DNA of 64,000 bases from an uncultured Serinicoccus sp. (GTDB taxonomy: Bacteria > Actinomycetota > Actinomycetes > Actinomycetales > Dermatophilaceae): positions 1 to 64,000 of the forward strand of contig NZ_CANKYH010000006.1 in NCBI RefSeq assembly GCF_947487915.1, given 5' to 3'. Below the pieces are notes generated by a model. That model saw nothing but the letters and a program-made list of their open reading frames with translations. It was not told the origin of the DNA and did not search any database. Below, in pieces: positions 55,756 through 64,000 of this stretch. A program made the translations under genes and the position numbers. Position 1 is the first letter of the stretch, and every line of letters starts with the position of its first letter.

Positions 55756-57393
55756 TCAGGCCACGGCCTGCTCCAGCAGCGACCGCGTCTTCTCGTGCCG
55801 GTCCAGGACGGTCATGACCGGCTTGCGCACGTGCCGGAAGGACACCTCGTCCACCGCCTCGTCGAGCGCGTGCTGGACCTGCCGCCGTCGCCGCGCCGCC
55901 CCCATCCGGGCCGCACCTCGGCCCGCCAGGGAGAGCAGCAGACCGCCCCCCGCCCCGCCGGCGAGCAGGGCGAGCGGGATCGGCACCGGGCCCCAGAACG
56001 GCGCCTCGACCGGCAGCTGCAACCAGCCCAGCACCGCGAGCGTGGCCAGCCACAGCGCCCCCGCGACGGCGGTGGCGGCGAGCAGCAGCTGCAGGCTCCC
56101 CAGCACCGCCCACCACAGCGGGGCGCGGGTGCGCAGGGGCACGCCGACGACGGCCTGGTCGAGGGCGTCCGAGAGGGTGTCCTCCTCGGGGCTGGCGGCC
56201 TCCAGCACCGCATCGGCCCAGCGCGGCGGGAGGGCCCCGCCGGTGCGCTCCCCCAGCTGCTGCGTGGCGAGCTGCACGGTGGCGCGGGCGGCGGGGGTCG
56301 GGCCCGGCAACGAGGAGCGGCCGAGCACCGCCCGCACGTCTGAAGGGGCGATGCCGGCCCGCCCGGCGGTGTCGTCGCCCAGCCGCAGCCGGCGCAGGGG
56401 GTCGGGACGCAGACCGGACACCCACCGGGTGAAGGGCCAGCCCGTCCGTGCGTGCGCGCGCCGTCGGTAGTCGCGGTGGACGGCGTCCAGCACCACCGGC
56501 ACGCCCGCGGCGACCGTGAGGGCCTCGTGCAGCTGCCGGTCCGCCTGCTCCCCGAACTCCGGGGTCCGCTCCCCCACGCCGTCGGAGAGCACCCGGGACG
56601 CCGAGGCGCGCAGGTCGGCGGCGAGGCGGGCCTCCGCGGCGTTGCGGGCCCCGACCACGGCGCCGATGCGCGAGGCCAGCTCCCCCACTCCGTGCTGGGT
56701 GCGCGCGGACGTCGTGATGACCTCGTGGTCGCCGGCGCCGTCGGCCTGCACCAGCCGCCGCAGGTCGGCGGCGACCTGCTCGACCCCGCCCTGCTCGCGG
56801 ATCCGGTCCACCTGGTTGAGCACCACGAGCATGACGGCGTCGTGGTGGCGCAGGGGTCGCAGGTAGTCGTCGTGCAAGCGGGCATCGGCATACTTCTGCG
56901 GGTCGGCGACCCAGACGAAGACGTCGGCGCGCTCCAGGATGCGGTCGGCCTCGACCCGGTGCCGCAGCTCGCGGGAGTCGACGTCGGGCAGGTCCACGAG
57001 CACGAGCCCGTCGAGCCCCTCGGTGGCCTCACCAGGGGCCACGTGGTGCCGGTGGGAGATGCCGAGCCAGTCCAGCAGCTCGCCGGCATCCTCCTCGCCC
57101 CAGACGGCCGCAGCGGACTCCGCGGTCGTCGGCCGCCGCGGGCTGATGGCTGAGACGTCCTCCCCTACGAGGGCGTTGAACAGGCTCGACTTGCCCGAAC
57201 CGGTCGCGCCCGCCAGCGCGACCACGGTCCGGCCCCCGGCGATGGCCCACCGCTCGTCGACCCGGCCCAGCACCTCCCGGGCGGCACCGGCGCTCCCCGG
57301 CTCCAGCTGCTCCCCGCCCACGTCCAGCGCGGTGGCCAGCCGCGCCGAGCGCTGCGGGATGTCCAGTGCAGGCTCCCCGCGACGGCGGCTCAC
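55756..57393 (-). CDS. Dynamin-like/YfjP-type GTPase, second of a pair
   Basis: 545 residues. G1 is GATGSGKSS (about residues 60-68), G3 DLPDVDS, G4-like NQVDRI. Two adjacent membrane helices occur at about residues 420-485 (WWAVLGSLQLLLAATAVAGA and the next stretch). The C-terminal region is alpha-helical. The GTG start overlaps the end of the first GTPase gene (GTGA). Streptomyces DynA/DynB are also a paired, membrane-bound dynamin-like couple; homology with this pair is an inference. Confidence 0.82.
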   Translation of the reverse strand: MSRRRGEPALDIPQRSARLATALDVGGEQLEPGSAGAAREVLGRVDERWAIAGGRTVVALAGATGSGKSSLFNALVGEDVSAISPRRPTTAESAAAVWGEEDAGELLDWLGISHRHHVAPGEATEGLDGLVLVDLPDVDSRELRHRVEADRILERADVFVWVADPQKYADARLHDDYLRPLRHHDAVMLVVLNQVDRIREQGGVEQVAADLRRLVQADGAGDHEVITTSARTQHGVGELASRIGAVVGARNAAEARLAADLRASASRVLSDGVGERTPEFGEQADRQLHEALTVAAGVPVVLDAVHRDYRRRAHARTGWPFTRWVSGLRPDPLRRLRLGDDTAGRAGIAPSDVRAVLGRSSLPGPTPAARATVQLATQQLGERTGGALPPRWADAVLEAASPEEDTLSDALDQAVVGVPLRTRAPLWWAVLGSLQLLLAATAVAGALWLATLAVLGWLQLPVEAPFWGPVPIPLALLAGGAGGGLLLSLAGRGAARMGAARRRRQVQHALDEAVDEVSFRHVRKPVMTVLDRHEKTRSLLEQAVA

Positions 57394-59090
57394 CGGGCGC
57401 CCTCCACGGCTGCGGCCGCCGACTCCAGCTCGGCCAGGGCGTCCTCCGGGACGGCGACCTCCTGCAGCGCCGCGTCGAAGCGGGACCGCTGCCCGGCATA
57501 CAGCTCCTCCACCCGGCCCAGGAGCGACTGGCGTGCCTTGAGCGCCATGGCGCGGACGGCCTGGTCGCCGAAGACGGCCTCGAGCAGCCGCTGGGCGAGC
57601 ACGGCGGAGCCCGCGCCGACGGCCACCTCGGCACCGGTGGGGATGAAGGCGGTGGCGCTGAAGACGACGAGCATGAGCAGCACCCCCAGACCGTTGACGC
57701 CGAAGGCCAGATAGCGCGCCGTGGTCCGCCGCGACCCCGCCTCCTCCCGGACCATCTCCAGGATGTCGCGCTGCCAGTCGCGGATGAGGCGCTCCACCTG
57801 CTCGGAGAGGTCGGGGGTGGCCCGGCCCAGCTCGGGGTGCGCCTCGACCAGCGGCCGCCCGCCCGGCGCCTGCCTCCAGGAGCGGGCCGCGGTGCTCGCG
57901 GCCACCTGGCCGTGCGAGGTGATGAGGGCGGCGGCGCCGCTCTGCAGCGCCTCGCCCAGCGGCTCGGAGGAGACCTCCTTGCCGGTGAGGAAGGAGGTCA
58001 CCCGGTCGCGCACCCGGCCCACGCCCACCTCGACCGAGCGCAGGAACTCCCCGGTCCCGACCAGCTCGTGCCAGCGCGCGAGCACCTCGCCCCGCAGCAG
58101 CGAGCCGTCCTGCACGCCCTGGCCGACCGACTCCAGCGCGTCCTGGTATGCCGTGCGCGGCCCCTCCTCGAGGACCTGCCAGGCCTCGACCTGCTCGCGT
58201 CCGGCGCTCGCGAGCGCCGTGGCCCGCCCGCCGAGCGACCCGAGCGTGCCGTCGAGGGTGCGCCTGATGACCACGGCCCGGGCGCGCGCGTCCAGGGCGA
58301 GCGAGTGCAGCCACCCGCGCACCCGGGCGGCGTGCCGGTCCGGGATGCGGCCCGCGTCCAGCTCGTCCTCGGGGATGGTGAAGATCGGGGACTGCCCCAG
58401 CCCCTGGTCCCGGAGCATCGTCGCCAGGTGCACGCGGACCTGCTGGAGGGCCTCCGGCGGCACCCGGTTGAGCACGACCGCCACCGACGTGCCGCGCTGG
58501 CTCGCCTCGCGGAGCAGGTCCCACGGCACGGCGTCGCCGTAGCGGGCGGCGGTCGTGACGAAGACCCACAGGTCGGCGGCCGAGAGCAGCTGGCGGGAGA
58601 GCTGGCGGTTGGCCTGCACGACCGAGTCGATGTCGGGGGCGTCCAGCAGCGCGAGCCCGGCCGGGAGGTCCGGCGTGGGCACCAGCCGGACGGCGCCCGG
58701 GTCCTCGACCCCGGCGGCGTCCCCACCGACCCGGGCGAGCCCGGGCAGCACCCGGCCCCCGGTGAACCACCGCGCGTCGTCCGGATGGTGCACCAGCACG
58801 GAGGCGCGGGTGGTGGGTCGCAGGACCCCCGCGCGGCTGACCTCGTGGCCCACGACGGAGTTGACCAGGGTCGACTTGCCGGCGCCGGTCGACCCACCCA
58901 CGACCGCCAGCAAGGGCGCGTCGAGCGAGCGCAGCCGGGGCAGGACGTAGTCGTCGAGCTGTTGCTCGAGCTCGCGCCGGGCGGTCCGCGCCGGAGCCGC
59001 GCGCTCGAGCTCCAGCGGCAGCCGCACCTCCCCCGCGGAGGACCGCAGCCTCTCGACGGCCTCGAGCAGCACGGCGGGGTCGGTGGTCAC
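57390..59090 (-). CDS. Dynamin-like/YfjP-type GTPase, first of a pair
   Basis: 566 residues. G1 is GGSTGAGKSTL (about residues 64-74), G3 DAPDIDSV, G4-like NRVPPEAL. Alpha-helical middle and one or two membrane helices near residues 455-500 (LAFGVNGLGVLLMLVVFSATAF). GTG at 59090 is chosen because the family N-terminus begins there. Co-translated with the second GTPase; such pairs probably remodel membranes during division or stress. Confidence 0.83.
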   Translation of the reverse strand: MTTDPAVLLEAVERLRSSAGEVRLPLELERAAPARTARRELEQQLDDYVLPRLRSLDAPLLAVVGGSTGAGKSTLVNSVVGHEVSRAGVLRPTTRASVLVHHPDDARWFTGGRVLPGLARVGGDAAGVEDPGAVRLVPTPDLPAGLALLDAPDIDSVVQANRQLSRQLLSAADLWVFVTTAARYGDAVPWDLLREASQRGTSVAVVLNRVPPEALQQVRVHLATMLRDQGLGQSPIFTIPEDELDAGRIPDRHAARVRGWLHSLALDARARAVVIRRTLDGTLGSLGGRATALASAGREQVEAWQVLEEGPRTAYQDALESVGQGVQDGSLLRGEVLARWHELVGTGEFLRSVEVGVGRVRDRVTSFLTGKEVSSEPLGEALQSGAAALITSHGQVAASTAARSWRQAPGGRPLVEAHPELGRATPDLSEQVERLIRDWQRDILEMVREEAGSRRTTARYLAFGVNGLGVLLMLVVFSATAFIPTGAEVAVGAGSAVLAQRLLEAVFGDQAVRAMALKARQSLLGRVEELYAGQRSRFDAALQEVAVPEDALAELESAAAAVEGAR

Positions 59091-59143
59091 GGCCCTAGTG
59101 TGGACGCCCCGGGGCCGACCTCCAAGACGAACCGCCGCCCGGG

Positions 59144-60286
59144 TCAGGCGCGGGAGGCGTCGGCGTGCGCGAGCAGCGCCTTGGACTCCCCGAGGAAGCG
59201 TCCGGCGTGCTCGCCGAACCACTGCTCGACCTCGCCGAACTGCCGGACGAAGGCCTCCCGGTCACCCGTGCGGAGCAGCTCGATGGCGGTGGCGTAGCGC
59301 TCGTGGTAGCGCTCGATGAGCTCCAGCGCGTCCGAGGAGCCGGTGATGATGTCGAAGTAGAGCTCGGCGTCCTGCGCGAAGAGCCGGCCGACCATGATGA
59401 GCTCGAGCCGGTAGATCGGTGAGGACAGCGCCAGGAGGGTGTCGAGGTTGCGGTCCTCGTGGGCCAGGTGCCAGCCGTAGGCAAAGGTCGAGAAGTGGCG
59501 CAGCGCCTGGATGAGACCCATCGCGTGGTCGTGCTCGTCGGCGTCGACCTCGTGCACCCGCGCGCCCCAGAGCCGGATCTGCTCGAGCAGCCACGTGCTG
59601 GCGTCCGCGTCGCGGCCGGGCACCGCGGCGACGACCTGCTTGGCGAAGCTGTCGACGTCGGGCCCGAACATCGGGTGCAGCCCGAGCACCGGCCCGTCGT
59701 GCGCGCTCATCATGGCCTGCATGACGGCCCGCTTGGTCGAGGTGAGGTCCACCAGCAGGCAGTCCGCCGGCAGGGCTGGCAGGTCCCGCACCACCTGCAC
59801 GGTGTCGTGGATGGGGACGGACACGAGCACCATCCCGGCGCCCTCGACCGCCGCAGCCACCTGCTCGGGGGTGTCCTCGCGCTCGACGACGCGCACGGCA
59901 TACCCGGACAGGGCGAACATCCGGCCCCACAGGGCACCCATCCGGCCCCCGCCTCCGACCACCACGACCGGCCCGAGGTCCGGCGCCTGGCGGGTGAAGC
60001 CCATGTTCTTCTCATGGGTGTATGCCTCGCGCATGCACCGGCGCAGGACGTCCTCGACGAGGTCCGGCGGCAGCCCGCGCTCGGCCGCGCGCTCCCGCTT
60101 GGTCGCGATCATGGCCCGCTCCCGCTCCGGGTCGTAGATCGGCAGGCCGTGCCGGCCCTTGACCTCCCCCACCTGCGAGACGAGCTCGAGCCGCCGGGCC
60201 AGCAGCTCCATGACCTGGGCGTCGACGTCGTCGATCTCGGTCCGCAACCGGGCCAGCGGATCCTGCGCCCCCGAGGGTGTGGTCAT
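59144..60286 (-). CDS. tyrA: Bifunctional chorismate mutase/prephenate dehydrogenase (T-protein)
   Basis: 380 residues. Residues 1-95 form an AroQ-type chorismate mutase ([36 protein letters not shown]); then a Rossmann domain with [11 protein letters not shown] (111-117), the catalytic His204 in GLHPMFGPD, and a helical C-terminal domain ([15 protein letters not shown]). It makes 4-hydroxyphenylpyruvate for tyrosine. The match to the E. coli T-protein, from my recall of that sequence, runs the whole length, which is unusual for an actinobacterium; see findings. ATG at 60286, no obvious operon partner. Confidence 0.96.
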   Translation of the reverse strand: MTTPSGAQDPLARLRTEIDDVDAQVMELLARRLELVSQVGEVKGRHGLPIYDPERERAMIATKRERAAERGLPPDLVEDVLRRCMREAYTHEKNMGFTRQAPDLGPVVVVGGGGRMGALWGRMFALSGYAVRVVEREDTPEQVAAAVEGAGMVLVSVPIHDTVQVVRDLPALPADCLLVDLTSTKRAVMQAMMSAHDGPVLGLHPMFGPDVDSFAKQVVAAVPGRDADASTWLLEQIRLWGARVHEVDADEHDHAMGLIQALRHFSTFAYGWHLAHEDRNLDTLLALSSPIYRLELIMVGRLFAQDAELYFDIITGSSDALELIERYHERYATAIELLRTGDREAFVRQFGEVEQWFGEHAGRFLGESKALLAHADASRA

Positions 60287-60331
60287 GGCGCCCGATCCTA
60301 GAGGAGCGGGGTCCTAGACTGGGAGGCTGTG

Positions 60332-60404
<73 letters not shown>

Positions 60405-60487
60405 CGTGGCGGGTGTCTGCCGCACCTCACGGGCCACCGGTGCAGGTCCAGGTCGCCCCCGGCGACGTCATCGGCGAGTCTGGTGCC

Positions 60488-60718
60488 ATGACGAAGCACA
60501 CCCTGACCATCACCCTGGACGCCGACATCACCGACGAGGACGCCCTGGTGGAGTCGGTCGAGCAGGACACCCCCGAGGACTCCCTCTCCCCCCACGACAT
60601 CCGCGAGGAGGAGCGGGCCGCCTCCAGCCTGGTGGCCGGGGTCTCCAAGGCCCTCAAGGACCTCTCGGTCCCCGGCGTCGAGATCAGCCAGCCCAAGGTC
60701 GAGGCGCGCGACGCCTGA
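60488..60718 (+). CDS. Small acidic hypothetical protein
   Basis: 76 residues, strongly acidic, starting MTKHTLTITLDADITDEDAL. No signal or membrane segment. It looks like a small soluble protein with a beta strand followed by helices (DIREEERAASSLVAGVSKAL). I recognise no family. The ATG is embedded in GGTGCCATG without a strong ribosome binding site. An upstream in-frame start is possible (frame open to 60413) but would run into the tRNA region. Confidence 0.6.
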   Translation: MTKHTLTITLDADITDEDALVESVEQDTPEDSLSPHDIREEERAASSLVAGVSKALKDLSVPGVEISQPKVEARDA

Positions 60719-60721
60719 GGT

Positions 60722-60743
60722 CGCAGGCATGCTCAGGCCTGCG
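60722..60743. terminator. Short hairpin at the convergent gene ends
   Basis: CGCAGGC (60722-60728) pairs with GCCTGCG (60737-60743) between the small acidic gene and the PrsW-like gene, overlapping the latter's stop codon. Confidence 0.5.
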
Positions 60744-61971
60744 GCACGAAGACCCGCCGGTGCGCCGTGACCGCCTCGAGGATGCGCTGCTCGCGGGCCA
60801 GCCATACCGCGTCCGGGCCGTCGTGCACGAGGTGCTTGCGCACCATCGCCAGCTCACCGCTCTCGTCCTGGAAGGCCTCCATGGCCCGCTCGGCCGGGCG
60901 GCCGCCCACCCCGCGCGCCCACCTGCGGGCGCGGCGCCGCTCGCCCGGGCTGGCGAGCATGGCGACCTCGGCGGGGGTGTACCACCCCGCCATGCCGTAG
61001 CCGGTCAGCACGTCCCGCAGCAGCCGGGACTCGCGGTTGCGGGCCCAGCGCAGCAGCAGCAGGAAGCCGACGAACAACGGCACCTGCACCAGCGCGAAGA
61101 GCACGAGGTAGTTCTGCGAGGCGGCCACGGCGCTGTAGTTGAACAGGGCGTGCAGGAAGACCGCACCGGCGAAGCCCACGAGCACGATCCCCGCCGAGCT
61201 GGCCCGGCGGCGGTGCGTGACGAGGCCGAGGGCCAGCCCGATGCAGACGGTGAACATCGGGTGCGCGAAGGGGCTCACCAGGCAGCGCATGATGAAGATG
61301 CCGACCAGGCCGGCGGTCCCCGCCTCGAGGTACATCTGCCCCAGGTAGATGATGTTCTCGACGAACGCGAAGCCGGCGGCGACGATGCCGGCATACACGA
61401 TCCCGTCGGTGACGCCGTTGAACTCCCGGCGCGCCACGAGGAAGATCAGCAGGACCCCCAGCCCCTTGAAGAACTCCTCGGTGAGCGGCGCCACGACCAC
61501 GGCGCCGACGACGAGGGGGTCGGCGTGCCTGCCGGCGAAGAAGGCGACGCCGAGCTCGTTCAGCACCACGGCGCCGAGCGTGGAGATGAGCGCACCCCAG
61601 AGGAAGGCGAACCACAGCAGCCGCGTCGGCTCCGCCTCGAGGCGGTCGACCCAGATGAAGAGGGGTATGACGATGCCCAGGGCGAGCGAGGCGCTCACCA
61701 TCCCCAGGATCGCGGCCTGCAGCCCCACCGCGGTGGTGACGAGCAGGGTCATGGCGAGTGCGGCCAGCCCGAAGACGGTCACCACCGCGCTCCACAGCAG
61801 CAGCCGGCGGACCGCGGGGCGGCGCGTGGCGTTGGGTGTCGCCCCGGCCGGCGACTGCGGCTGGAAGGTCATGACCTGGTGCCAGTCACCCCCCGGCCCG
61901 GGGTCGCCGGGAGGGCGCTGACCTGGGGCGTCGGACACCGAGCTGGTCGGCGGTCGCGGCTGGAGGACCAT
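60733..61971 (-). CDS. PrsW-family intramembrane metalloprotease
   Basis: 412 residues with about nine hydrophobic helices. Family motifs: the glutamate pair in VAPLTEEFFKGLGV, GFAFVENIIYLG, the histidine in SPFAHPMFT, and HALFNY; these supply metal ligands in PrsW-type proteases, which cleave anti-sigma factors in Bacillus. Long Pro/Gly-rich N-terminus and a basic C-terminal tail. ATG at 61971. Its substrate in this organism is unknown; the membrane-tethered sigma-like protein at 27812 is far away but would be a logical candidate. Confidence 0.88.
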   Translation of the reverse strand: MVLQPRPPTSSVSDAPGQRPPGDPGPGGDWHQVMTFQPQSPAGATPNATRRPAVRRLLLWSAVVTVFGLAALAMTLLVTTAVGLQAAILGMVSASLALGIVIPLFIWVDRLEAEPTRLLWFAFLWGALISTLGAVVLNELGVAFFAGRHADPLVVGAVVVAPLTEEFFKGLGVLLIFLVARREFNGVTDGIVYAGIVAAGFAFVENIIYLGQMYLEAGTAGLVGIFIMRCLVSPFAHPMFTVCIGLALGLVTHRRRASSAGIVLVGFAGAVFLHALFNYSAVAASQNYLVLFALVQVPLFVGFLLLLRWARNRESRLLRDVLTGYGMAGWYTPAEVAMLASPGERRRARRWARGVGGRPAERAMEAFQDESGELAMVRKHLVHDGPDAVWLAREQRILEAVTAHRRVFVPQA

Positions 61972-62014
61972 GGGGCGAAGAGTACCGGGGGCACGGGGCA
62001 TACCCTTGTCTGCC

Positions 62015-62611
62015 GTGAGTGGTGAACGCATCGTCTGGATCGACTGCGAGATGACGGGCCTGGACCTCGTCGCCGACGCGCTGGTGGAGGTGGCCTGCCT
62101 GGTCACCGACTCCGAGCTGACCGTGCTGGGTGAGGGGGTCGACGTCGTCGTGCGGCCACCGGCCGCGGCGGTGGAGCAGATGGGGGACTTCGTCCGCGCG
62201 ATGCACACCGAGTCGGGGCTGCTCCCCCAGCTGGACTCCGGCGTCACCCTGGAGGAAGCCCAGCAGCGGGTCTTGGAGTATGTCCGCGCGCACGTCCCCG
62301 AGGGCCGCAAGGCGCCGCTGGGCGGCAACACGGTGAGCACCGACCGGGCCTTCCTCGCCCGGGACATGCCCGAGCTGGAGACCCACCTGCACTACCGGAT
62401 CGTCGACGTGTCGTCGGTCAAGGAGCTGGCCAAGCGCTGGTTCCCCCGCGCCTACTACCTGGCGCCGAAGAAGACCGGTGGCCACCGCGCGCTCGGGGAC
62501 ATCAGGGACTCCATCGCCGAGCTGCGCTACTACCGTGAGGCGGTCTTCCGCGAGCTCCCCGGCCTGGACAGCGACACCCTCAAGGAGATCGCCGCGCGGC
62601 ACACCAGCTGA
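62015..62611 (+). CDS. orn: Oligoribonuclease (DEDDh 3'-5' exonuclease)
   Basis: 198 residues. The DEDDh exonuclease motifs are WIDCEMTGLD, the Asp in NTVSTDRAFL, and HRALGDIRDSI. It degrades oligoribonucleotides of 2-5 nt to mononucleotides, and recycles pGpG. The GTG at 62015 is the start closest to the conserved N-terminus. A terminator hairpin follows at 62662-62694. Confidence 0.96.
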   Translation: MSGERIVWIDCEMTGLDLVADALVEVACLVTDSELTVLGEGVDVVVRPPAAAVEQMGDFVRAMHTESGLLPQLDSGVTLEEAQQRVLEYVRAHVPEGRKAPLGGNTVSTDRAFLARDMPELETHLHYRIVDVSSVKELAKRWFPRAYYLAPKKTGGHRALGDIRDSIAELRYYREAVFRELPGLDSDTLKEIAARHTS

Positions 62612-62661
62612 GCACTGCCGACCCGTGAAGGGTCCGAGGCTGATCCGCCCGCCCCCCCCCC

Positions 62662-62694
62662 GACCCCCGCCACGGCACCGCCGCGGCGGGGGTC
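62662..62694 (+). terminator. Terminator of orn
   Basis: GACCCCCGCC (62662-62671) pairs with GGCGGGGGTC (62685-62694), followed by TT. A run of ten Cs immediately precedes it (62652-62661), which may make this spot length-variable. Confidence 0.75.
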
Positions 62695-62707
62695 TTCGCA
62701 TCCACTC

Positions 62708-62771
62708 TTGACGCACCCACCGTTTTATGGTTCATTAGTCAAGTAATGAACCACATGACCCAGGAGGTTCC
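62708..62771 (+). promoter_or_regulatory. Promoter with inverted-repeat operator for the GntR/ABC operon
   Basis: A -35-like TTGACG (62708-62713) is followed by an A/T-rich stretch and by TGGTTCATTA-N6-TAATGAACCA (62728-62753), a perfect 10-bp dyad that covers the expected -10 region. AGGAGG (62762-62767) precedes the GTG. Autoregulation by the GntR protein is the natural reading. Confidence 0.8.
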
Positions 62772-63146
62772 GTGTTCGACGGACGCGAACCGATCTACGT
62801 CCAGATCGCCGAGGCGATCCGGGGCGAGATCCTCTCCGGCGCCCTCCAGGAAGGGGAGCAGGTGATGAGCACCACCCAGTACGCCACCACCTACCGCATC
62901 AACCCCGCGACCGCCGCCAAGGCGTTCGCCGAGCTCGTCGACGAGGGGGTCCTCTACAAGCAGCGGGGGGTCGGCATGTTCGTCACCGACGGCGCCGCGG
63001 CCCGGCTGCGGACCAAGGGCAGCGACAGCTTCTTCGCCGAACGCCTCTCCCCCGTGCTGCGCGAGGCCGCCCACCTGGGCATCACCACCGAGCAGCTCGT
63101 CAGCTACATCACCGACCAGCACCCGACAGGAGGCACCGACCGATGA
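62772..63146 (+). CDS. GntR-family transcriptional regulator (YtrA type)
   Basis: 124 residues. The N-terminal winged helix begins REPIYVQIAEAIRGEILSGA, with recognition region TTQYATTYRINPATAAKAF. The short helical C-terminus (about 50 residues, no effector domain) is characteristic of the YtrA subgroup, which usually represses an adjacent ABC transporter operon. GTG at 62772 with AGGAGG at proper distance. Its stop overlaps the next ATG. Confidence 0.92.
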   Translation: MFDGREPIYVQIAEAIRGEILSGALQEGEQVMSTTQYATTYRINPATAAKAFAELVDEGVLYKQRGVGMFVTDGAAARLRTKGSDSFFAERLSPVLREAAHLGITTEQLVSYITDQHPTGGTDR

Positions 63147-64000
63147 ACGTCACGCTGGAGGACGTCAGCGTCCGCTTCCCGGACACCCTTGCGCTGGACA
63201 CCGTGTCGCTCGACTGGTCCGAGGGACGGATCCACGGGCTGCTGGGCCGCAACGGCGCCGGCAAGTCGACCCTGCTGTCCCTGATCGCCGCCGGACGACG
63301 ACCCACCTCCGGGACCGTCCGGGTGGAGGGCCAGGACCCGTGGGAGCGCGGGATGCTCACCGAACGGATCTGCCTGGTCCGCGAGGGCGGCGACCTGATC
63401 GACGAGGAGCCGATCTCCGACACCCTGGGGATGCTGGAGACGCTGCGCCCCACCTTCGACCGGGCGTATGCCGACGACCTCTTGGAGTCCTTCGGGCTGC
63501 GGCCGAAGGCCAAGCTCAACACCCTGTCCCGCGGCCAGCGCTCCACCGTCGGGGCGATCGTCGGCCTGGCGACCCGGGCCCCGCTCACCCTGCTGGACGA
63601 GGTCCACCTGGGGATGGACGCGCCCACCCGGCAGCGGTTCTACGACGAGCTGATCGCGGACTACGCCGAGAACCCGCGGACCTACGTCATCTCCAGCCAT
63701 CTCATCGCCGAGCTGGAGCCCATCGTCGAGACGGTCACCATCCTGCGCGCGGGCTCGCTGCTGCTGCAGGCGGAGGCCGACGACGTCCGCACCCGTGGGC
63801 TCACCCTCACCGGGCCGGCGGCGACGGTGACCGAGCTGGCGCAGGGCCTGCCGGTCATCGGCAGCCGGGACCTCGGCCCCACCCGTCAGCTGACGCTCTT
63901 CGGCGAGCTGGCCGCCACCGACCTCGAGCGCGCTCGCGCCGCCGACGTCGAGATCGGCGCCGTCCCCCTGCAGGACCTGTTCATCCACCTGACCGAGGAG
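63143..64000 (+). CDS. ABC transporter ATP-binding protein (incomplete at window end)
   Basis: 286 codons in the window, no stop before 64000. Walker A GRNGAGKST (about residues 36-44), signature variant LSRGQRS, Walker B LTLLDEVHLG with the catalytic Glu, and H-loop SSH. The signature LSRGQ differs from the usual LSGGQ, as in some YtrB-like exporters. ATG at 63143 overlaps the GntR stop (ATGA), so it is in the same operon. The membrane partner should lie just beyond the window. Confidence 0.9.
   Translation, partial: MNVTLEDVSVRFPDTLALDTVSLDWSEGRIHGLLGRNGAGKSTLLSLIAAGRRPTSGTVRVEGQDPWERGMLTERICLVREGGDLIDEEPISDTLGMLETLRPTFDRAYADDLLESFGLRPKAKLNTLSRGQRSTVGAIVGLATRAPLTLLDEVHLGMDAPTRQRFYDELIADYAENPRTYVISSHLIAELEPIVETVTILRAGSLLLQAEADDVRTRGLTLTGPAATVTELAQGLPVIGSRDLGPTRQLTLFGELAATDLERARAADVEIGAVPLQDLFIHLTEE

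Noticed and set aside
62652..62661. Run of ten C residues as a phase-variation switch
   Set aside because: It lies between genes, next to a terminator, not within a reading frame or promoter spacer.

Overview
The window is very GC-rich (roughly 72% by eye) with strongly G/C-ending codons, many GTG starts, 1-4 nt start/stop overlaps, a clpP1-clpP2-clpX-tig neighbourhood, an Rv2466c-like DsbA protein, an M. tuberculosis-type RpiB and actinobacterial LutABC. This points to a high-GC actinobacterium, probably a Micrococcales member of the Intrasporangiaceae/Ornithinimicrobiaceae type (inference). It looks like ordinary chromosome. I see no phage, integrase, insertion sequence, rRNA operon or CRISPR array, and no gene-free stretch longer than about 300 bases.

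Layout. 0.1-1.8 kb: AGCS amino-acid symporter (-). 2-4.7 kb: valS. 4.7-9 kb: tightly overlapped DUF4129/membrane/MoxR/DUF58/membrane operon. 9-9.8 kb: two DUF202 membrane genes. 9.85-12.7 kb: clpX and the clpP1-clpP2 operon (-). 12.9-16.4 kb: DMT transporter, a PD-(D/E)XK-type gene bracketed by two copies of a 64-bp palindromic element, and tig. 16.4-16.7 kb: tRNA-Pro and tRNA-Gly. 16.7-21.7 kb: flavin reductase, DinB2-like polymerase, large lipoprotein, small MT0933-like protein, rpiB, DsbA-like protein. 21.8-34.2 kb: pepN, malQ, MscS channel, a 773-residue membrane-tethered sigma-like protein preceded by a 3 x 51-bp repeat, two GH13 enzymes and truncated hemoglobin. 34.2-39.6 kb: racemase, CBS/CorC protein, MFS exporter with a divergent ArsR-like regulator, hypothetical gene and thioesterase. 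39.7-42.7 kb: lutABC lactate oxidation operon. 42.8-45.7 kb: exported M15-like protein, aldo/keto reductase, TesB. 45.9-49.9 kb: a 1312-residue subtilase with cell-wall-binding repeats nested inside its catalytic domain. 50-60.3 kb: GH15 enzyme, small membrane protein, pseudouridine synthase, ettA, ssb paralogue, two dynamin-like GTPases and a fused chorismate mutase/prephenate dehydrogenase. 60.3-64 kb: tRNA-Arg, small acidic protein, PrsW-type membrane protease, oligoribonuclease, and a YtrA-type GntR regulator with an ABC ATPase cut by the window end.

Themes. Alpha-glucan metabolism is spread over malQ, two GH13 enzymes and one GH15 enzyme. Proteostasis and translation are represented by clpP1P2X, tig, ettA, valS and pepN. 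Two clear self-regulation modules (MFS/ArsR and GntR/ABC) each carry a perfect inverted-repeat operator in the promoter gap.

Most unusual. First, the octamer GGTATGCC (or GGCATACC) occurs about 32 times where about 2 are expected; it sits in genes, over start codons, and as inverted pairs at the tips of terminator hairpins, much like a DNA-uptake or chromosome-marking word. Second, the tethered sigma-like protein has three palindromic repeats upstream. Third, the cell-wall-binding repeats are inserted in a subtilase. Fourth, TyrA closely resembles the gammaproteobacterial T-protein.
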